Assembly: GCA_904419745.1 (NCBI GenBank)
Contig: CAJFSS010000003.1
Span: 96,796 to 160,795 of the forward strand
Direction: 5' to 3'
Source: Candidatus Pseudoruminococcus merdavium
Lineage (GTDB): Bacteria; Bacillota; Clostridia; Oscillospirales; Ruminococcaceae
DNA: 64,000 nt
The notes under the pieces are model-generated. The model was not told the DNA's origin. It worked only from the letters and a program-made list of their open reading frames with translations, and did no database searches. Positions 9,330 to 19,367 of this stretch are shown in pieces. The position numbers and the translations under genes are program-made. Position 1 is the first letter of the stretch; every line of letters starts with the position of its first letter.

Positions 9330-10226
9330 ATGAAAAAGAAAAACAGGGTTTTGTTTTTACTCCTTCTCACTGCTGCCGTTTTACTCAGCTTTGTGCCCAT
9401 GCAGGGATTTGCAAAGACAGTGGTCATGCGGGTTAGCATTTTATGTATTGCTTCGCTGGGAGTGTACATCTGTTATGCGGTTTCCCATATGATGATTTTG
9501 TGCCAGGCTGGCTTTTTGGCAGTCGGGGCCTATACTGCTGGAGTTCTCCTAAAAAGGATGCAACCGGTTTCCGGTTCCCTGGCAATGGTTCTTGCCATTC
9601 TGGGCGCAGTTAGCATGGGCTTGCTTGTCTCCTGGCTGCTCAGCTTTGCAATCCTAAAATTGCAGGGGGATTACTTTTCCATGGCGACTATCGGGGCGGG
9701 GGAAGTCCTGCGGATTTTTTTCCAAAACTGTGAATCTCTTGGAAGTGCGTCGGGGCTGTATAATATTCCGCAGCGCACGCAACCCTTTTTGACAGTGTGC
9801 CTGCTTGCCGCCTGTACCCTTTTCTTCATGAGGATGGAGGGGGGATGGATGTTTCAGAAATTCCGAGCGGTCAAAAGTGATATACAGGCGGCTCAATCCA
9901 TCGGTATCCACGTGATTCGCCAGAGAAGGACGGCCCTGATGATGTGCGCGGCACTGGGAGCACTGGCCGGTGGGCTGATGGCGGGGCAAAATGGATTTAT
10001 TAGCCCGTCGGATTTCACATTCCTGCGTTCCATGGACTGTGTCGCGGCTGTTGTCATCGGAGGATTTTCTTCTCCCATAGGGACGGTACTCGCCGCCGGT
10101 GGGCTGGAGCTGACTACAATTTTATTCCAGATGTTTTCCGAAATCCGCATGATTGCCTATGGGGCGCTGTTGATTGGGGCAGCCTGGTACCGCTCTTCTA
10201 AAAACAAGCAGGAGAAAGGGGCTTGA
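9330..10226 (+). CDS. livM: Branched-chain amino acid type ABC transporter permease (LivM family)
   Basis: Second membrane permease, 298 residues, with about eight to nine hydrophobic segments. Characteristic parts are LQGDYFSMATIGAGEVLRI and FTFLRSMDCVAAVVIGGFSSPIGTV, which align with the LivM core. The N-terminus starts MKKKNRVLFLLLL, a membrane-inserting positive start. An AGGAGGGAAGAGGG ribosome site precedes ATG 9330. Its TGA overlaps the ATG of livG by one base, so the two are coupled. It pairs with LivH in the translocation channel. Confidence 0.9.
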   Translation: MKKKNRVLFLLLLTAAVLLSFVPMQGFAKTVVMRVSILCIASLGVYICYAVSHMMILCQAGFLAVGAYTAGVLLKRMQPVSGSLAMVLAILGAVSMGLLVSWLLSFAILKLQGDYFSMATIGAGEVLRIFFQNCESLGSASGLYNIPQRTQPFLTVCLLAACTLFFMRMEGGWMFQKFRAVKSDIQAAQSIGIHVIRQRRTALMMCAALGALAGGLMAGQNGFISPSDFTFLRSMDCVAAVVIGGFSSPIGTVLAAGGLELTTILFQMFSEIRMIAYGALLIGAAWYRSSKNKQEKGA

Positions 10227-10951
10227 TGTGTTTGGATATCCTTCTATGTGAACATCTTTCCAAATCCTTTGGCGGAGTCAAAGCAGTGGACGATGTGACC
10301 TTTCACCTGGAGGAGGGAAAAGTGACTGGGCTGATAGGGGGAAACGGCGCGGGAAAGACAACACTGTTTAATCTCCTTACAGGGTTTTTACCAGCGGATG
10401 GAGGAGGCATTTTCCTCTATCCGGGCCAAAAACAGGAAATATCCCTGTACCACAAACAGCCTTATGAGTACGCGCACTTTGGGATCGCGCGGACTTTTCA
10501 GAATATTCGTTTATTTGAAACCCTAAGCGTCAAAGAACACCTGATTTTAGCGAAACATGTCTGCAAGAGCGGGATAGATGTCAAAGAATTGTTGGGGCAG
10601 CTTGGGATTGGGAAACTGGCGGAACAAAATGCAAATTTTCTCAGCTATGGGGATAAACGAAGGGTGGAGATTGGCCGCGCTATTGCAACGGGGGCAAGAT
10701 TATTGTTTTTAGATGAACCCTGTGCAGGTTTGAGCGAAGAGGAAAGTCGCGGACTGATGGGTGCTTTGCAGGGGGCAAAAGAAAAATATTCCCTGACGAT
10801 CTGCGTTATTGAACACAATATGGAGTTTATCCGGGGGCTGTGTGACAGGGTGTACGCCATGGATTTTGGAAAAATCCTCTGTGAAGGAAAAACAGAAGAC
10901 GTTCTGTGCCATCCGGCAGTGAGGAGGGCTGTTTTTGGAGAAGATTTTTAG
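10226..10951 (+). CDS. livG: Branched-chain amino acid type ABC transporter ATPase LivG
   Basis: Cytoplasmic ABC ATPase of about 241 residues. Walker A is GGNGAGKTT and Walker B is LLFLDEPCAGLS. The signature is replaced by LSYGDKRRVEIGRAIA, which is typical of LivG proteins rather than the canonical LSGGQ. ATG 10226 shares its A with the livM stop codon; a TTG three bases earlier is possible but less likely. The usual LivG C-terminal extension is reduced (ends VRRAVFGEDF). It overlaps livF by 17 bases. Confidence 0.9.
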   Translation: MCLDILLCEHLSKSFGGVKAVDDVTFHLEEGKVTGLIGGNGAGKTTLFNLLTGFLPADGGGIFLYPGQKQEISLYHKQPYEYAHFGIARTFQNIRLFETLSVKEHLILAKHVCKSGIDVKELLGQLGIGKLAEQNANFLSYGDKRRVEIGRAIATGARLLFLDEPCAGLSEEESRGLMGALQGAKEKYSLTICVIEHNMEFIRGLCDRVYAMDFGKILCEGKTEDVLCHPAVRRAVFGEDF

Positions 10952-11657
10952 GGTGGAACATCTCGCTTGCGGCTATGGGGAACTCACAGTCCTGTCTGAT
11001 ATTTGCTTTTCCCTGGAGGAAGGGGAAGCCCTCGCAGTGGTGGGCATCAATGGTGCAGGAAAAACCACCCTGTTCCGCACGCTTGCAGGGTTGGAACTAT
11101 GCCGGAACGGAACTATCTGGTACCGGGAACGTCGGATCGAACAGCTAAGCCCCCCGCAACGGGTACAATTGGGAATCTCTCTGGTTCCTGAAGGACGCCA
11201 GGTTTTTGAAGAATTGACCGTCAATGATAATTTGAAAGCAGGCGGATATCTGAGTAGCCGCAATCAGGTCATGGAACTGGTTGCAGTGTACAATCAGTTT
11301 CCCCAACTGAGAAATTTGAGCAAACAGCAGGCGGGCTATCTCTCCGGAGGGGAACAGCAGCAGCTTGCCATTGCCCGGGCTATGATGGTACATCCCAAAA
11401 TCCTGTTGCTCGATGAACCGACTATGGGACTATCTGTAAAAATGGCCCGAATCGTCTATCAGACCATAGAACAACTTAAAAAACGGGGAATTACTATCTT
11501 GTTATCCGGCCAGGATGTGGCAAAGACGCTAGCGGTTTCGGATAAAGCGTTGTTTTTGGAAAACGGCAGAGGATCTGTACTCACCCGTACTCAATTTGCC
11601 GCACATGGTTTCCAATTGGATTCTCTTTCGCTGTCCGGCAAAAAACAGGGAAACTAA
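10935..11657 (+). CDS. livF: Branched-chain amino acid type ABC transporter ATPase LivF
   Basis: Second ATPase, 240 residues. Walker A VGINGAGKTTL, signature LSGGEQQQLAIARA and Walker B KILLLDEPTMGLS are all intact. The stretch GISLVPEGRQVFEELTVNDNL is diagnostic of LivF. Start TTG 10935 inside the livG end is set by GAGGAGGGC upstream. It forms a heterodimer with LivG and closes the importer operon; a bidirectional terminator follows 48 bases later. Confidence 0.9.
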   Translation: MEKIFRVEHLACGYGELTVLSDICFSLEEGEALAVVGINGAGKTTLFRTLAGLELCRNGTIWYRERRIEQLSPPQRVQLGISLVPEGRQVFEELTVNDNLKAGGYLSSRNQVMELVAVYNQFPQLRNLSKQQAGYLSGGEQQQLAIARAMMVHPKILLLDEPTMGLSVKMARIVYQTIEQLKKRGITILLSGQDVAKTLAVSDKALFLENGRGSVLTRTQFAAHGFQLDSLSLSGKKQGN

Positions 11658-11705
11658 AAGGATGGACCAATAAGTCAATTTTTTACATTCCTTATCATTC
11701 AAAAC

Positions 11706-11745
11706 AAAACAGGCTATGAAGCAAATTCATAGCCTGTTTTGTTTT
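11706..11745. terminator. Bidirectional terminator between livF and mtnN
   Basis: Perfect 15 bp inverted repeat (AAAACAGGCTATGAA with its complement, loop GCAAA) with A-run on the left and T-run on the right. It serves the convergent livF (+) and mtnN (-). Confidence 0.93.
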
Positions 11746-11763
11746 AATTGCGTATGCTACTCT

Positions 11764-12447
11764 TTAACGGGCAAGTTCCAGCATTTTTAAAATGATTTTT
11801 GCAGAGTGCTCAGCTGCTACTTCAATAAAATTATCATAGGAAGTGTCCGCCCCTTCATCCGCGGAATCCGACATGGTGCGGATGACAAGGAAGGGCTTAC
11901 CGTTCATGTAACTGACTTGGCCAATGGCCGCCCCTTCCATCTCCACACAGGAGGGAGCCAGGCGCTTGTTGATGTCCGCCTTGACCGCAGAATCATTGAC
12001 AAAAACATCTCCGGATACAATCCGTCCACGCCCAAAATGCCCGTTTATCTCAGGGAGGGAGGCGCAGGCCTCTTCACACAGGGAAATAAGGTAGGGGTCT
12101 GCTTCAAAAAACTGGCGATTTGGATAATACCGAAGCATAACGGGATCCTGATCGTGAAAAGCGACTTCAGAACTGATGACTACATCCATTACCGAGAGTC
12201 CGAGTTTCATTGCGCCGGCAATTCCCACATTGATGATACGCCCCGCCCCAAACTGGTGGATAGCGGTGGAAGCGCACACGGCGGCGTTTACCTTTCCAAT
12301 TCCACAGCACACCAGGACAATGTTGTGTTCGCCGATTGTTCCTTCATAAAAAACAGTGCCATACATTGGCGTCTGGCGTTCAATTGTCATTTTCTCTTTT
12401 ATCAGCGCAACTTCTTCTTCCAGTGCGCCCAGAATTCCCCATACCAT
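11764..12447 (-). CDS. mtnN: 5'-methylthioadenosine/S-adenosylhomocysteine nucleosidase
   Basis: Hydrolyses MTA and SAH to adenine plus the thioribose sugar, linking methylation by-product recycling and autoinducer-2 precursor formation. The 227-residue protein starts MVWGILGALEEEVALIKEKM with the conserved Glu of the active site. It contains VCCGIGKVNAA, the purine pocket VEMEGAAIGQV and the catalytic Asp in RTMSDSADEGA. The start at 12447 has AAAGGGGAA upstream; an in-frame extension upstream lacks family similarity. It is a single-gene unit facing away from the next gene. Confidence 0.95.
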   Translation of the reverse strand: MVWGILGALEEEVALIKEKMTIERQTPMYGTVFYEGTIGEHNIVLVCCGIGKVNAAVCASTAIHQFGAGRIINVGIAGAMKLGLSVMDVVISSEVAFHDQDPVMLRYYPNRQFFEADPYLISLCEEACASLPEINGHFGRGRIVSGDVFVNDSAVKADINKRLAPSCVEMEGAAIGQVSYMNGKPFLVIRTMSDSADEGADTSYDNFIEVAAEHSAKIILKMLELAR

Positions 12448-12560
12448 AATGGTTCCCCTTTCTCGGAACGTAAAATCTCTTTTTAGTATAGCCGCTTTCC
12501 GGTGCCCCGTCAATGTAAGCCATTGAGAAGGATGAATCCCCTCAACTCCGAAATTCATGA

Positions 12561-12589
12561 TTGAAAAACCAGAGGGATTCTTCTATAAT
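12561..12589 (+). promoter_or_regulatory. Sigma-A-like promoter upstream of the 12673 gene and proS
   Basis: TTGAAA and TATAAT are separated by 17 bases. It lies about 80 bases before the small membrane protein gene and overlaps the region upstream of the divergent mtnN. Confidence 0.7.
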
Positions 12590-12672
12590 AGAAAAATAGC
12601 TGAAAAAGAACTATTTTGAACGGTTTTCCCCACTACTTGTGGGGAAAGCATTTTAGGGAAGGGGCCGTTGGG

Positions 12673-12984
12673 ATGACAAAAATACTGTTGGAAGCCCAGA
12701 ATACGCAGGGAGGACTGCCGCCGGTCGCGCAGAGTATGCTGCTCATTGCAGGAATGTTTGTGCTTATTTACCTGATTGCGGTACTGGCGCCCAAAATTTC
12801 CAATTTGTTGGTAAAAATCTTCCCGGCTCTTGCAAAGGTCAATGAACCCAAGCCCCTTGAGCCGCCTAAATACATAAAAAGCCGCTGGGAAACGGAAGGG
12901 CTGCCGCAACAGGAAAAATCTGAGGATGCGCCAGAGGCTTCCAGTGGGGAATCGAATACAAACGAAGAGGAACAATCAAAATAA
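12673..12984 (+). CDS. Small single-pass membrane protein of unknown function
   Basis: 103 residues starting at ATG 12673 after AAGGGG. One hydrophobic segment lies at about residues 21-40, preceded by a short Gln/Gly/Pro-rich N-terminus. A charged tail follows, with a Pro-rich patch (EPKPLEPPKYIKSRWE) and a Glu/Ser/Asn-rich C-terminus that is probably disordered. No family is recognised. It is in the same transcription unit as proS (15 bases apart) and has its own promoter upstream. A role as an anchor or adaptor is possible but unsupported. Confidence 0.7.
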   Translation: MTKILLEAQNTQGGLPPVAQSMLLIAGMFVLIYLIAVLAPKISNLLVKIFPALAKVNEPKPLEPPKYIKSRWETEGLPQQEKSEDAPEASSGESNTNEEEQSK

Positions 12985-12999
12985 AAGGGGATTTACAAC

Positions 13000-14439
13000 A
13001 TGGCAAATCAGAAGAAAATGGTGGAAACCATCACTGCAATGGACGTTGACTTTACCAAATGGTATACCGACGTTGTCAAAAAGGCCGAGCTGGTGGATTA
13101 TTCCAGCGTTAAGGGATGTATGGTGTTCCGTCCATATGGCTATGCAATCTGGGAAAATATCCAAAAGGATTTGGACGCGCGTTTTAAAAAGACCGGTCAT
13201 GAGAACGTCTACATGCCGATGCTGATTCCGGAAAGCCTGCTGCAAAAGGAGAAAGACCATGTGGAAGGCTTTGCGCCGGAGGTGGCCTGGGTGACACAGG
13301 GTGGAAGCGAGAAGCTTTCAGAACGCCTTTGTATTCGCCCGACTTCTGAGGTGTTGTTCTGCGAGCACTATGCAAAGGTGATTAACTCCTACCGGGATTT
13401 GCCCAAACTCTATAACCAGTGGTGTTCCGTCATGCGCTGGGAAAAAACTACCCGCCCGTTTTTGCGAAATTCCGAATTTCTCTGGCAGGAAGGGCACACC
13501 ATGCATGAAACTGCGGAAGAGGCCATCGCAGAGACCATGCAGCAGCTGAAAACCTATGAGGATTTCTATCGGGAAACCCTGGCGATTCCCGCTGTCACCG
13601 GACAAAAAACGGAAAAGGAAAAATTTGCCGGAGCACTTGCCACTTATACCATTGAACCAATGATGCATAACGGCGTTGCCCTTCAGGGCGGTACATCCCA
13701 TTACTTTGGGGATGGATTTGCCAAAAGTTTTGGAATCACCTTTACCGGAAGGGACAACACCCTGCAATACCCACACCAAACCTCATGGGGAGTGTCTACC
13801 CGAATGATTGGCGCCATCATCATGGTACATGGAGATGATAACGGCCTGGTGCTCCCTCCTAAAATTGCGCCGATTCAACTAGCCATTATCCCGGTCGCAC
13901 AGCATAAACCAGGGGTCCTGGATAAAGCGTATGCACTCAAAGAGCAGCTGAAAGAACGCTTCCGTGTGAAACTTGATGATTCTGATAACTCCCCAGGATG
14001 GAAATTTAGCGAATATGAGATGAAGGGCGTCCCTCTCCGTTTGGAAATTGGCCCAAAAGATATTGAGAAAAATCAGTGTGTTTTGGTACGCCGTGACACC
14101 AGAGAAAAGATTTTTGTTTCCCTTGATAACCTCCTGGAGGAGATTCCAAAAGCACTTCAGGCAGTCCATGATGGCCTGTATCAGCGTGCGCTGGAAAACC
14201 TCAAGGCAAAGACTTTTACCGCCCACAACTATGATGAGTTTTTGGATATTGCCAAAAATCATCCTGGTTTTATCAAAGCCATGTGGTGTGGAGACCCTGC
14301 CTGTGAGGAAAAAATCAAAGAGGAAACCGGCGGTGTCAAATCCCGCTGCATCCCCTTTGAGGAAGAGCATATCTCCGATGTCTGCGTCTGCTGCGGCAAA
14401 CCTGCAAAACATCAGGTCTATTGGGGCAAGCAATATTAA
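13000..14439 (+). CDS. proS: Prolyl-tRNA synthetase, archaeal/eukaryotic type
   Basis: Class II synthetase of 479 residues that charges tRNA-Pro. It is the short form without the bacterial editing (INS) domain. Visible class II motifs include [13 protein letters not shown] [21 protein letters not shown] [24 protein letters not shown] (motif 2) and the [16 protein letters not shown] stretch. The C-terminal zinc-binding-like domain carries several cysteines ([15 protein letters not shown]). Such ProRS proteins occur in many Clostridia and depend on separate YbaK/ProX-type editing factors. ATG after AAAAGGGG. Confidence 0.95.
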   Translation: MANQKKMVETITAMDVDFTKWYTDVVKKAELVDYSSVKGCMVFRPYGYAIWENIQKDLDARFKKTGHENVYMPMLIPESLLQKEKDHVEGFAPEVAWVTQGGSEKLSERLCIRPTSEVLFCEHYAKVINSYRDLPKLYNQWCSVMRWEKTTRPFLRNSEFLWQEGHTMHETAEEAIAETMQQLKTYEDFYRETLAIPAVTGQKTEKEKFAGALATYTIEPMMHNGVALQGGTSHYFGDGFAKSFGITFTGRDNTLQYPHQTSWGVSTRMIGAIIMVHGDDNGLVLPPKIAPIQLAIIPVAQHKPGVLDKAYALKEQLKERFRVKLDDSDNSPGWKFSEYEMKGVPLRLEIGPKDIEKNQCVLVRRDTREKIFVSLDNLLEEIPKALQAVHDGLYQRALENLKAKTFTAHNYDEFLDIAKNHPGFIKAMWCGDPACEEKIKEETGGVKSRCIPFEEEHISDVCVCCGKPAKHQVYWGKQY

Positions 14440-14448
14440 ACAAAAAGC

Positions 14449-14483
14449 AAGGCAGTGGGACAATCTGTCCCGCTGCCTTTTTT
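14449..14483 (+). terminator. Terminator after proS
   Basis: AAGGCAGTGGGACA pairs with TGTCCCGCTGCCTT across an ATC-type loop, followed by TTTTTT. The ribosome site GGAGGAG of the next gene follows immediately, so read-through or an internal promoter would be required for its expression. Confidence 0.85.
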
Positions 14484-14496
14484 GGAGGAGATAGGA

Positions 14497-15171
14497 ATGA
14501 AAAAGGAACAATACTTATATATCGAACAGTATATGCTTTCCTGTATGCAAGACAGTGCCCATGACAGGGAACATGTCTACCGGGTGCTGTATCTTGCGCT
14601 GGAATTAGCGGAACAGGAGCAGGAAGTGGATAGGGAAATCCTGATTACAGCCTGTCTACTCCATGACATTGGACGCACAGAACAGTTTGAAAATCCAGCG
14701 TTGTGCCATGCGGAAGTGGGCGGTAAAAAGGCATATGCTTTTTTGAGGAAGCACGGCTGGGATGAATCGCGTGCTCACTGGGTGGAAAATTGTATTCTGT
14801 CCCATCGGTACCGTAGCGGATATGTTCCGGATAGCTTGGAAGCAAAACTGCTGTTTGACGCAGACAAATTGGATGTGACAGGAGCCATAGGAATTGCGCG
14901 TACCCTGCTGTATCAGGGGAAGGTAGGAGATCCGCTGTACTCCCTCAACGATACTGGCGAAATTTCAGAAGGCACACTGGACAGGGTACCTTCCTTTTGC
15001 AAAGAATATTGTTGGAAACTGGAAAAAATCTATGATGAATTTTATACGGAGGCCGCCCGTAGAATGGCACGGCAGCGTCAACAAACGGCCCGCGAGTTCT
15101 ATGAGGGGGTCATAAGGGAGGCTAAAGAGGATTACCGCGGAAAAAAGCTTCTGCAAAAATCAGTAAAATAA
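14497..15171 (+). CDS. HD-domain phosphohydrolase
   Basis: 224-residue metal-dependent HD superfamily protein. Metal ligands are visible as His22 and His26 (AHDREHVYRV), His56-Asp57 (LLHDIGR) and a later Asp in LFDADKLD. The arrangement resembles YedJ/YpgQ-type hydrolases acting on nucleotides, but the substrate is unknown. ATG 14497 is set by GGAGGAG; a longer frame would run through the terminator stem. It is followed after 24 bases by ogt, so a shared nucleotide or DNA-maintenance role is conceivable. Confidence 0.85.
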   Translation: MKKEQYLYIEQYMLSCMQDSAHDREHVYRVLYLALELAEQEQEVDREILITACLLHDIGRTEQFENPALCHAEVGGKKAYAFLRKHGWDESRAHWVENCILSHRYRSGYVPDSLEAKLLFDADKLDVTGAIGIARTLLYQGKVGDPLYSLNDTGEISEGTLDRVPSFCKEYCWKLEKIYDEFYTEAARRMARQRQQTAREFYEGVIREAKEDYRGKKLLQKSVK

Positions 15172-15195
15172 TCGCGCTAACCAGGAGGGAGAAAA

Positions 15196-15756
15196 ATGCA
15201 TTTTGTAGGACACTATGATTCCCCACTGGGAGGAATTCTGCTCGCAAGCGACGGAAAATCCTTAACGGGTCTATGGTTTGACGGGCAAAAATATTTTGCG
15301 GATACTCTGGACAGGGAACGCGAGGAGCAGGAACTTCCAGTATTTGGAAATGCGAGGTACTGGCTGGATCTCTATTTTCAGGGAGTCTGTCCGGAATTTA
15401 CTCCACCACTCAAGTTAGAGGGATCCCCATTCCGCCTGGCAGTTTGGGAGATTTTACAGAAAATTCCTTATGGTCAAGTGATGACTTATGGGGAGATCGC
15501 CCGCCTTCTCGCGTTAAAAACCGGAAAACCATCCATGTCCGCACAAGCAGTGGGAGGTGCGGTTGGACACAATCCTATTTCTGTGATCATTCCCTGCCAT
15601 CGGGTCGTTGGAAGCAATGGCAGCCTTACTGGGTATGCGGGCGGTATTGAAAAGAAAGTCCAACTGCTCACATTGGAAAAAGTGGATATGAAGTCCTTTT
15701 TTGTCCCAAAGAAAGGAACGGCGCTGTCACCAGTTAGCAGATCGTCTACTATATGA
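15196..15756 (+). CDS. ogt: Methylated-DNA-[protein]-cysteine S-methyltransferase
   Basis: Suicide repair protein for O6-alkylguanine, 186 residues. The acceptor Cys134 lies in the invariant IIPCHRVVG. It is preceded by the helix-turn-helix recognition segment PYGQVMTYGEIARLLA and the AVGGAVGHNPI loop that holds the arginine-finger region in relatives. The N-terminal domain is of the short Ogt type. Start ATG after AGGAGGGAG. The C-terminal 20 residues after KVDM (ending SRSSTI) are longer than usual and unlikely to be important. Confidence 0.95.
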   Translation: MHFVGHYDSPLGGILLASDGKSLTGLWFDGQKYFADTLDREREEQELPVFGNARYWLDLYFQGVCPEFTPPLKLEGSPFRLAVWEILQKIPYGQVMTYGEIARLLALKTGKPSMSAQAVGGAVGHNPISVIIPCHRVVGSNGSLTGYAGGIEKKVQLLTLEKVDMKSFFVPKKGTALSPVSRSSTI

Positions 15757-15776
15757 GTAAAGAAATCGGAAGACTT

Positions 15777-15810
15777 AGAAAACACCCCTGCTTGGGCAGG
15801 GGTGTTTTCT
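15777..15810. terminator. Bidirectional terminator between ogt and the deacetylase gene
   Basis: Perfect 15 bp inverted repeat AGAAAACACCCCTGC around TTGG, with flanking A and T runs. It serves convergent ogt (+) and the pdaA-like gene (-). Confidence 0.9.
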
Positions 15811-16729
15811 AATGGAACAGCTCGAGATTATATCCTTTGGAACGCATGGCGTCAATCGCTTGCCCCAAAATTTCCGTGTTTGTTTTAGAAACTGCGTGGA
15901 GCAGGTAAATAGCGCCGCCATGGCAGTTATCACAGAGTTTTTGCAGGGCGGTATCCGTCTCCATCTGTTTATCCGGGTCCCAGTCCGCATAAGCATAACT
16001 CCAGAAAACACTCTTATAGTTCAGACTCTGGAGAAGGGCCAGGGTCTGTTCGCTAAATTCCCCCATGGGGAAGCGGAACAATGTCATTTCGTATTGGAAA
16101 TGATCCCGAACATATTCGTGTAGTTTTAAGACTTCATCTTTTGCCTCTTCAGTACTTACCCCTGGCATGGAAGGATGAGACCAGGTATGATTTCCAACGG
16201 CATGGCCTTCGTCAATCATTCGCTGGACAAGTTCTGGATTTCTTTTGGCATAATCATAAGTGATAAAAAAGACTGCTTTGACCTCTTTTTCTTTCAAAGT
16301 ATCCAGAATTTGAGAGGTGTATCCGTTTTCATATCCTTCATCAAAGGTCAAATAGACATTGTTTTCGTTCTGGTCTATAAAATAGGCGTCATATTTTCCG
16401 TATTTTTCCTGATAATCCAGGCATCCAACTGGCTGATTTTTTTCATTCTTGTTAGTTCCCTGTCCCCAGCCAAGCTTGGTATTGCTCAATGTGGGAAGCT
16501 CCGAGACATTTGCCTGGGCTTCTAAATTTTCTTCCATTTCGGAAGAAGTCAGCGGGACTTCTGAGGCAATGGGCGTGCTTTCCGACGGCATCGGCTCTGG
16601 AAGAGAGAGGACGGAGCTAGTATCCGTCGCGGGATTGGAAGAGGTGTCTTTTCCCTCGTCGGGCGCCGAACAGGATGTCATTAAAAGGGTACAGGCTATA
16701 ATAGGCGCCAGTATTTTTTTCAGTTTCAT
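15809..16729 (-). CDS. Polysaccharide deacetylase lipoprotein, PdaA-like
   Basis: 306-residue NodB-domain protein. It has a lipoprotein signal (lipobox LMTSC near residue 18), then a long Ser/Thr/Pro/Glu-rich linker to about residue 90. LGWGQG and the sequence around VYLTFDEGYENGY resemble the delta-lactam-forming de-N-acetylase PdaA, which makes muramic-delta-lactam in spore cortex. Metal ligands are expected from FDEG and VGNHTWSHPSM. The start at 16729 is chosen because GGAGGT precedes it by seven bases. PdaA from Bacillus is not a lipoprotein with a long linker, so an envelope peptidoglycan deacetylase for vegetative growth is an alternative. Confidence 0.8.
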   Translation of the reverse strand: MKLKKILAPIIACTLLMTSCSAPDEGKDTSSNPATDTSSVLSLPEPMPSESTPIASEVPLTSSEMEENLEAQANVSELPTLSNTKLGWGQGTNKNEKNQPVGCLDYQEKYGKYDAYFIDQNENNVYLTFDEGYENGYTSQILDTLKEKEVKAVFFITYDYAKRNPELVQRMIDEGHAVGNHTWSHPSMPGVSTEEAKDEVLKLHEYVRDHFQYEMTLFRFPMGEFSEQTLALLQSLNYKSVFWSYAYADWDPDKQMETDTALQKLCDNCHGGAIYLLHAVSKTNTEILGQAIDAMRSKGYNLELFH

Positions 16730-16734
16730 GGTAG

Positions 16735-18150
<1,416 letters not shown>

Positions 18151-18157
18151 AAAATGA

Positions 18158-18197
18158 CCAAAAGGCAGGCTGGAATCCATCCCAGCCTGCCTTTTGG
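18158..18197 (+). terminator. Hairpin terminator after eno
   Basis: CCAAAAGGCAGGCTGG is matched by CCAGCCTGCCTTTTGG across a seven-base loop. The stem is perfect but the following T-run is poor, so the stem's own TTTT may serve. Confidence 0.75.
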
Positions 18198-18608
18198 CTT
18201 AAGTGCGCATGGATAATCATAGCCCGAAATGGTTCTGCAAAAATCCCAGGGAGAATTTTTCAATTCGTTTATGATGTATACCGTGGCGTCCTGCCCATAG
18301 AGGGGATAACTCACCGCTTGTATACGCAAGGTTAGTTCTTGGAAATATTTTTGCTATCCTTTCCTCAAAGCAGGGGAAAGTGAATTTTGGAATTATAGTT
18401 GAAAGTGGACAGACATGCAGCGAGAACAGAAAAAACACCGGAGTACCAGTACCTACAGAGCATCAATTTTTACTTTACTAATAGAAATCGTTAGGATTGC
18501 GTCAAATTCAGGCTGAATTTCTCAATTTTAGGGAAAAAGGGGCTCGACTTTTATCAAAGGCGGCGCTACAATGAGAAAAATTAGAGCTTTAAAGGATGAA
18601 AAGAAGAA
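18198..18608. other. Intergenic region between eno and NUDIX gene
   Basis: About 410 bases without a convincing gene. Short open frames on the minus strand lack ribosome sites. A weak TCGACT-N17-TACAAT pair (18544-18572) could be the promoter of the NUDIX gene. Nothing else is recognised. Confidence 0.5.
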
Positions 18609-19064
18609 ATGAGACAGCCTGAACAGACAGTACTAACCAATATGTGCATGGTGTTTGACGATCAAGGAAGGGTTCTTGTGCAGGAACGGAGAGATCCGAA
18701 TTGGTGTGGGATTACTTTCCCGGGAGGCCATGTGGAGCAAGGAGAATCTTTTGTGGATTCTGTGATACGGGAGGTGCGGGAAGAAACGGGCCTTACGATC
18801 CATCATCCGGTTTTATGCGGCCTTAAGCAGTGGATGGAAGAGGACGGAGTAAGGTATCTTGTAATTTTTTACAAAACGGATCAATTTGAAGGGACGCTCG
18901 CTTCTTCCGAAGAAGGGGAGGTATTCTGGATGAATTTGAAAGAAATGAAACAGAGCAATCTTGCTCCGGGAATGGAATATATGCTTCGCGTCTTTCTTGA
19001 AGATTCTCTAAGCGAAGTTTACCTACACTTTGAGCATGGAGATTGGAAAAATACCTTGAAATAG
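18609..19064 (+). CDS. NUDIX hydrolase, MutT/MutX-like
   Basis: 151 residues with a complete Nudix box: GGHVEQGESFVDSVIREV followed by REETGL, residues about 38-60, fitting GX5EX7REUXEEXGU. The N-terminus (TNMCMVFDDQGRVLVQERRD) and the downstream HHPVLCGLKQW resemble 8-oxo-dGTP diphosphatases of Firmicutes, which clean the nucleotide pool. Substrate assignment is inference. The ATG lies in an A/G-rich ribosome-site context (AAAGGATGAAAAGAAGAA). No partner genes are evident. Confidence 0.85.
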   Translation: MRQPEQTVLTNMCMVFDDQGRVLVQERRDPNWCGITFPGGHVEQGESFVDSVIREVREETGLTIHHPVLCGLKQWMEEDGVRYLVIFYKTDQFEGTLASSEEGEVFWMNLKEMKQSNLAPGMEYMLRVFLEDSLSEVYLHFEHGDWKNTLK

Positions 19065-19367
19065 GAAAACTGCCAATATGCAGGAAAGGATTCATTTTTA
19101 GCCTTAAAAACCCAATGTCATTACAAAAAAAGTAAAAAAATAGTTTTACCATCAGAAAAACTGAGGCAAGAGCGTTTGAATATAAAATGGAAAAAACATC
19201 TAATTTTATTGGTTTTTTTCATAAATTTATATATTTTAAAAGATAATGTTTGTGAATTTTTATTCTTGACAAATGAAGGTTTCGTGAAAGGCATTGCCTT
19301 TTTTCCAAAAATGAGTATAATGGGGACTGTGGTTTTTATTCAAAAGCCTGAGATAGAAAGGTGAATT
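19065..19367. other. AT-rich intergenic region before the M23 peptidase gene
   Basis: About 300 bases, very AT-rich. It contains a plausible promoter (TTGCCT-N16-TATAAT, 19294-19321) and an isolated TTGACA at 19266 without a matching -10 box. A 62-codon TTG frame (19176-19364) has no convincing ribosome site and is not called. Confidence 0.5.
19294..19321 (+). promoter_or_regulatory. Putative promoter of the M23 peptidase gene
   Basis: TTGCCT and TATAAT separated by 16 bases, ending about 47 bases before the start codon. Confidence 0.5.
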
